26,356 nucleotides of DNA, from positions 1 to 26,356 of the forward strand of contig JBDGZZ010000033.1 of NCBI GenBank assembly GCA_039588335.1. The letters run 5' to 3'. Shown here piece by piece: positions 22,255-26,356 of the stretch. The translations under genes were made by a program, and so were the position numbers. The notes beneath the pieces were generated by a model. It was not told where the DNA came from and made no database searches. It saw only the letters and a list, made by a program, of their open reading frames with translations. The DNA comes from G020351775 sp039588335 (GTDB lineage: Bacteria; Gemmatimonadota; Gemmatimonadetes; Gemmatimonadales; GWC2-71-9). The stretch's first letter is position 1. Each line of letters starts with the position of its first letter.

Positions 22255-24330
22255 GTGCCTCCGTTGTCCGGCCTCCTTGCGCGTTTCAGACGACCTCTAC
22301 GAATCCTGATTCAGGTGTCAGTTCTCTTCGTCATTCTTGCCGCGGTGGGCACGGTTGGGTTCATCGAGTACAGTGCACAGCCAGGCTTTTGCGACAACTG
22401 CCATATCATGATTCCGTACTACGATTCCTGGGCGGGTTCATCGCACAACGACGTTCCCTGCATCGAATGTCACTATGCTCCCGGCATCAAGGCTGAGGCG
22501 ATGGGCAAGATGCAGGCGGCCAACCAGGTGGTTAAGTACGTGACAGGAACGTACGGGATGAAGCCGTGGGCGGAGATAGAGGATGCGGCCTGTCTCCGAT
22601 CCGGGTGTCATGAGCAGCGCAAGTTGGAAGGTGCCGTCATCTACAAGGGCATCAGATTTGATCACGCTCAGCATCTGGGAGAGTTGCGACGTGGCAAGCA
22701 GTTGCGCTGCACGAGCTGTCATTCCCAGATGGTTCAGGGAAACCACTTGAGCGTAACGGAGAGCACGTGTTACCTGTGCCACTTCAAGGAGACCCCCGAG
22801 GGTGAGCCGATAGCGGGGTGCACCGGATGCCACGTGCAACCACCGCAGGTTGAAGTGGCTGACGGTTCGATCGTGGACCATCCGCAGTACATCCGAGACA
22901 TGGTCTCCTGCGTGTCGTGTCACGAAGAGGTGATCCTCGGATCCGGACTAGCCGATCAGTCACGCTGTTTCAACTGTCACAACGAACCCGAACGATTGAT
23001 CCTGTTCGACGACACGGAACTGGTGCACCGCACGCACATCTCGGTTCACAATGTGGAGTGCACGCAGTGCCATATCCCCATGGAGCACGAGATCTTTGCG
23101 CTCAGGCCGACGTTCGATCTCGACTGCCGTGCGTGCCACCAACGTACTCATGAGGCGCAACAGCGACTTTACGCCGGACTGGGAGGCCACGGCACTGAGG
23201 AGATGCCCAGCTCGATGTTCCTCGCACGGGTGTCGTGCCAGGGGTGTCATGGGCTGCCGACGGAGGTCAAGGGTCACGAAGAAGTGCAGGCGGCTGGTGA
23301 GGCTACGTGCCTGTCGTGTCACGGGATCAAGTACGCCAACATCCTACCGGCTTGGCAGGATGCGATGGAGAGCAAGGTCGCGGCGGTAGACCGTGTCGTC
23401 AGAGGGGCGCGGGCGGCTGTGGGATCAACTCCGCTTGGCACCCGGGCCGCAGCAGATAGCCTCGTTGGTCTCGCTGAAGAGAACGTGGACTTCGTGAGGG
23501 TGGGGAGGGGTGCCCACAACATCGCCTTTGCGGACGAGTTGCTGAGAGGATCGCTTGACCTCGTCGGCGAAGCAATGAGCGTAGCCGACCTACCGTACAG
23601 CATCCCCAACGTGGATCTGGGGCCGCGCTTGAGCGAGAACGTGTGCCTCAGTTGTCACATGGGCATCGAGCGAAAGGCCGTTCCGTTCCGCGGGCGCACC
23701 TTCGACCACGAAAGACACGTTTTGCTTTCCGATCTCAACTGTACTGATTGTCACACATCCCTGGAAGAGCACGGGGGGACGAATCTCTCCGGCACCGAGA
23801 GTTGCGACGCTTGCCATCACCGGCAGATCGAGCCGATGAACTGTGCTGCTTGTCACGCGGGTCCGGGCGGTGCTCCCGAAGACGTGCGAGAACATCCCAC
23901 CGGAGATTTCCCGCATGGTCCACATAGGGATGCGGGGCTGGCTTGCTCGATGTGTCACCAAGCCCCGGCAATGAGTACAGCACAGCTACAGTGCGAAACG
24001 TGTCACGAGATGCATCACCAGCCGGAAGCCAGCTGCATTTCCTGTCACCAGGAACGTGCCAAGCCGAAGCACGCGCTCGCCTTTGCGCACTCGCAATGCA
24101 GTCAGTGCCATGGAGAGAAGGCGAGCGGAATCGATCGCTGGACGCGCCAGGTCTGTACCGTCTGTCACACTGACAGGGTCGAGCACAATGCACCCGCCGA
24201 CTGTCACCTGTGTCATGAGATGGAACCGCTAGGTGGTGCGCCCGGCGCGCCACTCGACAGATTAAATTGGTATAGACCCCGCACCACGGACGGGCTTGGG
24301 ACCATAACCGACCACATCGATCCGGTGTAG
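22255..24330 (+). CDS. giant NapC/NirT-type multihaem cytochrome c (21 CXXCH + 1 CX4CH)
   Basis: 691 residues. An uncleaved N-terminal membrane helix (about 15-37) precedes a NapC/NrfH-like region: CDNCH at 46-50 with 'PYYDSW', CIECH, then the unusual CX4CH site C-L-R-S-G-C-H. The long periplasmic part follows; in total I count 21 CXXCH plus the CX4CH, so up to 22 haems. Between the 11th and 12th CXXCH sites lies a haem-free helical insert of about 110 residues with 'GAHNIAFADELL'. NapC-family proteins oxidise menaquinol and feed periplasmic reductases. Here the electron-accepting module may be fused on as a haem wire. GTG 22255 starts 6 bases after the previous stop with AGGA before it. CX4CH haem sites are rare and may require a matching ligation context. 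Confidence 0.92.
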   Translation: MPPLSGLLARFRRPLRILIQVSVLFVILAAVGTVGFIEYSAQPGFCDNCHIMIPYYDSWAGSSHNDVPCIECHYAPGIKAEAMGKMQAANQVVKYVTGTYGMKPWAEIEDAACLRSGCHEQRKLEGAVIYKGIRFDHAQHLGELRRGKQLRCTSCHSQMVQGNHLSVTESTCYLCHFKETPEGEPIAGCTGCHVQPPQVEVADGSIVDHPQYIRDMVSCVSCHEEVILGSGLADQSRCFNCHNEPERLILFDDTELVHRTHISVHNVECTQCHIPMEHEIFALRPTFDLDCRACHQRTHEAQQRLYAGLGGHGTEEMPSSMFLARVSCQGCHGLPTEVKGHEEVQAAGEATCLSCHGIKYANILPAWQDAMESKVAAVDRVVRGARAAVGSTPLGTRAAADSLVGLAEENVDFVRVGRGAHNIAFADELLRGSLDLVGEAMSVADLPYSIPNVDLGPRLSENVCLSCHMGIERKAVPFRGRTFDHERHVLLSDLNCTDCHTSLEEHGGTNLSGTESCDACHHRQIEPMNCAACHAGPGGAPEDVREHPTGDFPHGPHRDAGLACSMCHQAPAMSTAQLQCETCHEMHHQPEASCISCHQERAKPKHALAFAHSQCSQCHGEKASGIDRWTRQVCTVCHTDRVEHNAPADCHLCHEMEPLGGAPGAPLDRLNWYRPRTTDGLGTITDHIDPV

Positions 24331-24392
24331 ATAGTCGCTGGAGGCGACCGAATGTAGTTGGGAAAACCGAAGGGCAAAAAAGGGGAAACGAG

Positions 24393-26345
24393 ATGCGTGT
24401 CATTTCGACGGTGACGCCGTCCGTTGTTCTTGCGCTGGTCGCGCTGATGGTGGCCAGCCCCACTGAGGCCCAGGATAGAGACGTGTGCCTCATGTGTCAC
24501 GCGGATGTGTCGCTGTTTGCGGGAATAGAGGACCCGTCACGGTTAGTCGTGACGCAGGAAGAGTACACACAGTCGGTACATGGGGCTCTAGGACTGTCCT
24601 GCACGATGTGCCACCAGGGATGGGCCTTCCCACACACTCCGGAAATGCCACCCCCCAACTGCGGCGCCTGCCACAGTTCTGTCAAGGCAGTCTTCGACAG
24701 TTCGGTCCACGGTTACGCGTTGGAGACCGGTAATCCACGCGCACCTACATGCTCGGTCTGTCACGGCAGTCACAATATCCTGCACAGCTCCGAACCCGAG
24801 TCCCCGACGCACCGGCTTCGCGTTCCGGAGACGTGTGCGACGTGTCACGGGACGGAGGGTCTTCTCACCGGGGAATACGTACGACTGCCGCAGATATTCG
24901 GCTCGTACGCCCAATCGGTGCACGGCGAGCAGTCTGCTCGGGGAATCTCCGCAGCGGCCAACTGTACCGACTGTCACGGGGTCCACGATTTGAGGGGGCC
25001 GGCGGATCCGACGTCGAAGATCAGTCACGCCAATGTCTCGGCTACCTGTGGCCAGTGCCATGAGGACATCAGCCGCGATTACGACGGTTCCATACACGGC
25101 CGCGCGCTGCGAGCCGGACTCATCGACAGTCCCAGCTGCAACAACTGCCACGGCGAGCACCTCATCCGGTCGCACGAAGATCCGGAGGCCCGTACATCTG
25201 GCGCTCGGTTGGCGACCGAGACGTGTGGGACCTGTCACGCAGATGCAGAGATTATCTCGAAGTACGGCCTGCGGGGAGGTGTCGTCGGATCATACGTGGA
25301 CAGCTATCACGGCTGGGCTACGCGGGGTGACTACGAGGGATCGGCAACGTGCGTTAGCTGCCACACTACCCATTCGGTTCTACCGGAGACTGATTCCACG
25401 TCCGCCATCCACCCCAGCAACGTGGTGCAAACGTGTGCACAGTGCCATCCCGATGCGGATCAGGACTTCGCCGCGAGCTACACCCATGAAGCGGCCTCCA
25501 TAGAGACCAACCCGGTGAACCGCATCATCCGGAATATCTATCTCGTGCTGATCATCGGTACTATCGGCGGCATGTTGCTGCACAACCTCGTGATCTTGAA
25601 CTACTACCTGATGCAGCGCATCCGCGAGGAACTAGCCGGAGGTGCCGTCCGGCGCTTCGACAAGAATGAGCTGATCCAGCACATGGCGCTCACCATTTCG
25701 TTCACGCTTCTCGTGGTGACGGGCTTTGCGTTACGGTTTCCGGATGCGTGGTGGGTAAACGGCCTCGCTCAAATCGGTATGTCCGAGCCGGTACGGTCGA
25801 CGTTGCATCGTATTTGTGCCGTGGTCTTGATAGCTGCCTCCATGCTTCATCTCTACTACGTAATCTTCGTGAAGCGGGGCCGTGAGGAGATCCTCGCGAT
25901 GCTGCCGCGGCTGCACGACGTGAAGGAAGCGTTTGCCAACCTCAAGTATTACACCTGGCGCAGCACAAAACATGTCAAGTTCGGCCGCTGGGATTACACC
26001 CAGAAAGCTGAGTACTGGGCACTGGTATGGGGGACGATCGTAATGGTCGTCACCGGACTCGTGCTGTGGTTCCCGGAACGGGCGGTAAAGATACTGCCCG
26101 CAATGGTCGTCACGATTTCCCAGACGATCCACTACTACGAGGCCTGGCTGGCGACACTCGCGATCCTGGTATGGCATTTCTTCTTCGTGATCTTCCACCC
26201 CGATGCCTACCCGATGAATTGGGCTTGGATAACCGGCAAGCTTTCTCGGGAAGAGGTCAGGAAGCACCACGCCAGGTGGTACGAAGAGGAACTGGCTCCC
26301 GGAGTGAAGCTGCGCGATCCCGGTTCGGAGCAGGGACAGCGGTGA
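24393..26345 (+). CDS. 11-haem cytochrome c fused to b561/FdnI-type membrane domain (CbcL-like)
   Basis: 650 residues: Sec signal peptide (cleavage near residue 27), periplasmic domain with eleven CXXCH sites (residues about 32-352) built partly from repeated 'S-x-H-G … C-x-x-C-H-G-x-H' modules, then five predicted transmembrane helices (about 378-404, 428-449, 470-493, 540-561, 575-601). The membrane part resembles the dihaem b-type subunits HydC/FdnI; candidate haem-b ligands are His397, His430, His472, His486, His580 and His595. The combination is that of Geobacter CbcL, an inner-membrane quinol oxidoreductase used in extracellular metal respiration; the Geobacter role is known, the role here is inferred. 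The 62-base gap upstream contains a GGGG ribosome-site-like run. It is the last complete gene of the operon. Confidence 0.92.
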   Translation: MRVISTVTPSVVLALVALMVASPTEAQDRDVCLMCHADVSLFAGIEDPSRLVVTQEEYTQSVHGALGLSCTMCHQGWAFPHTPEMPPPNCGACHSSVKAVFDSSVHGYALETGNPRAPTCSVCHGSHNILHSSEPESPTHRLRVPETCATCHGTEGLLTGEYVRLPQIFGSYAQSVHGEQSARGISAAANCTDCHGVHDLRGPADPTSKISHANVSATCGQCHEDISRDYDGSIHGRALRAGLIDSPSCNNCHGEHLIRSHEDPEARTSGARLATETCGTCHADAEIISKYGLRGGVVGSYVDSYHGWATRGDYEGSATCVSCHTTHSVLPETDSTSAIHPSNVVQTCAQCHPDADQDFAASYTHEAASIETNPVNRIIRNIYLVLIIGTIGGMLLHNLVILNYYLMQRIREELAGGAVRRFDKNELIQHMALTISFTLLVVTGFALRFPDAWWVNGLAQIGMSEPVRSTLHRICAVVLIAASMLHLYYVIFVKRGREEILAMLPRLHDVKEAFANLKYYTWRSTKHVKFGRWDYTQKAEYWALVWGTIVMVVTGLVLWFPERAVKILPAMVVTISQTIHYYEAWLATLAILVWHFFFVIFHPDAYPMNWAWITGKLSREEVRKHHARWYEEELAPGVKLRDPGSEQGQR

Positions 26346-26356
26346 TCTGGTCTTTA
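26342..26356 (+). CDS. possible start of the next operon gene, cut by the window
   Basis: A GTG at 26342 overlaps the stop of the 11-haem fusion as GTGA, exactly the arrangement used earlier in this operon between cytochrome b and the nonahaem protein. The five visible codons read M-I-W-S-L. Too little is visible to say more; the operon may continue. Confidence 0.3.

Noticed and set aside
1..26356. CRISPR arrays, tRNA or rRNA genes, insertion sequences, MtrB-like porins
   Set aside because: None seen on either strand; no direct-repeat arrays, transposase-like frames, cloverleaf-like segments or beta-barrel proteins were recognised.

Overview
The window is a GC-rich stretch of chromosome from a diderm bacterium. 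Three lipoproteins with clean lipoboxes, multihaem c-type cytochromes and Sec signal peptides imply a periplasm and outer membrane. The gene mix (lysine 6-transaminase, a DUF6494-like small protein, 'CSDDD' multihaem lipoproteins, a CbcL-like cytochrome) would fit Gemmatimonadota or a neighbouring FCB-type lineage. That placement is inference; there is no rRNA or other phylogenetic marker here.

Layout. 1-5277 (+ strand) holds housekeeping and accessory genes: an unknown helical protein, a DUF6494-like protein, an alkyltransferase-like DNA repair protein, an APC amino-acid permease broken by one frameshift, a soluble GAF/PAS histidine kinase and a GNAT acetyltransferase. 5278-6874 is a structured leader followed by L-lysine 6-transaminase. 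6857-12553 (- strand) is a compact hydrogenase-maturation operon hypA-hypB-hypF-hypC-hypD-hypE, whose last gene overlaps the convergent transaminase. No hydrogenase structural genes or maturation endopeptidase are present, so the [NiFe] enzyme must lie elsewhere. 13094-19097 contains an 8-haem lipoprotein, a lipoprotein with exactly 24-residue MORN-type repeats, a GMC oxidoreductase on the opposite strand, and a 9-haem lipoprotein.

19224-26345 is the most unusual part. It is a tightly coupled five-gene + strand operon: a Rieske-fold protein that has lost all four [2Fe-2S] ligands but kept the disulfide cysteines; a cytochrome b of the bc/b6f type that keeps its four haem-ligand histidines but lacks the PEWY motif; a membrane-anchored 9-haem cytochrome; a giant NapC/NirT-type cytochrome with 21 CXXCH plus one CX4CH; and an 11-haem cytochrome fused to a five-helix b561/FdnI-type membrane domain, like CbcL of Geobacter. 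The operon seems to continue past the window. The five cytochrome c genes in the window carry 58 CXXCH sites plus one CX4CH.

How it may work together (inference): the cytochrome b and the b561-type domain exchange electrons with the quinone pool, and the multihaem proteins form a periplasmic wire towards lipoprotein cytochromes and an external or periplasmic acceptor or donor. The Rieske protein and the Qo region both look disabled, so the complex is unlikely to perform the normal bifurcating Q-cycle. The hyp operon suggests H2 as one possible electron source. The transporter, transaminase and GMC genes are not obviously part of this system.
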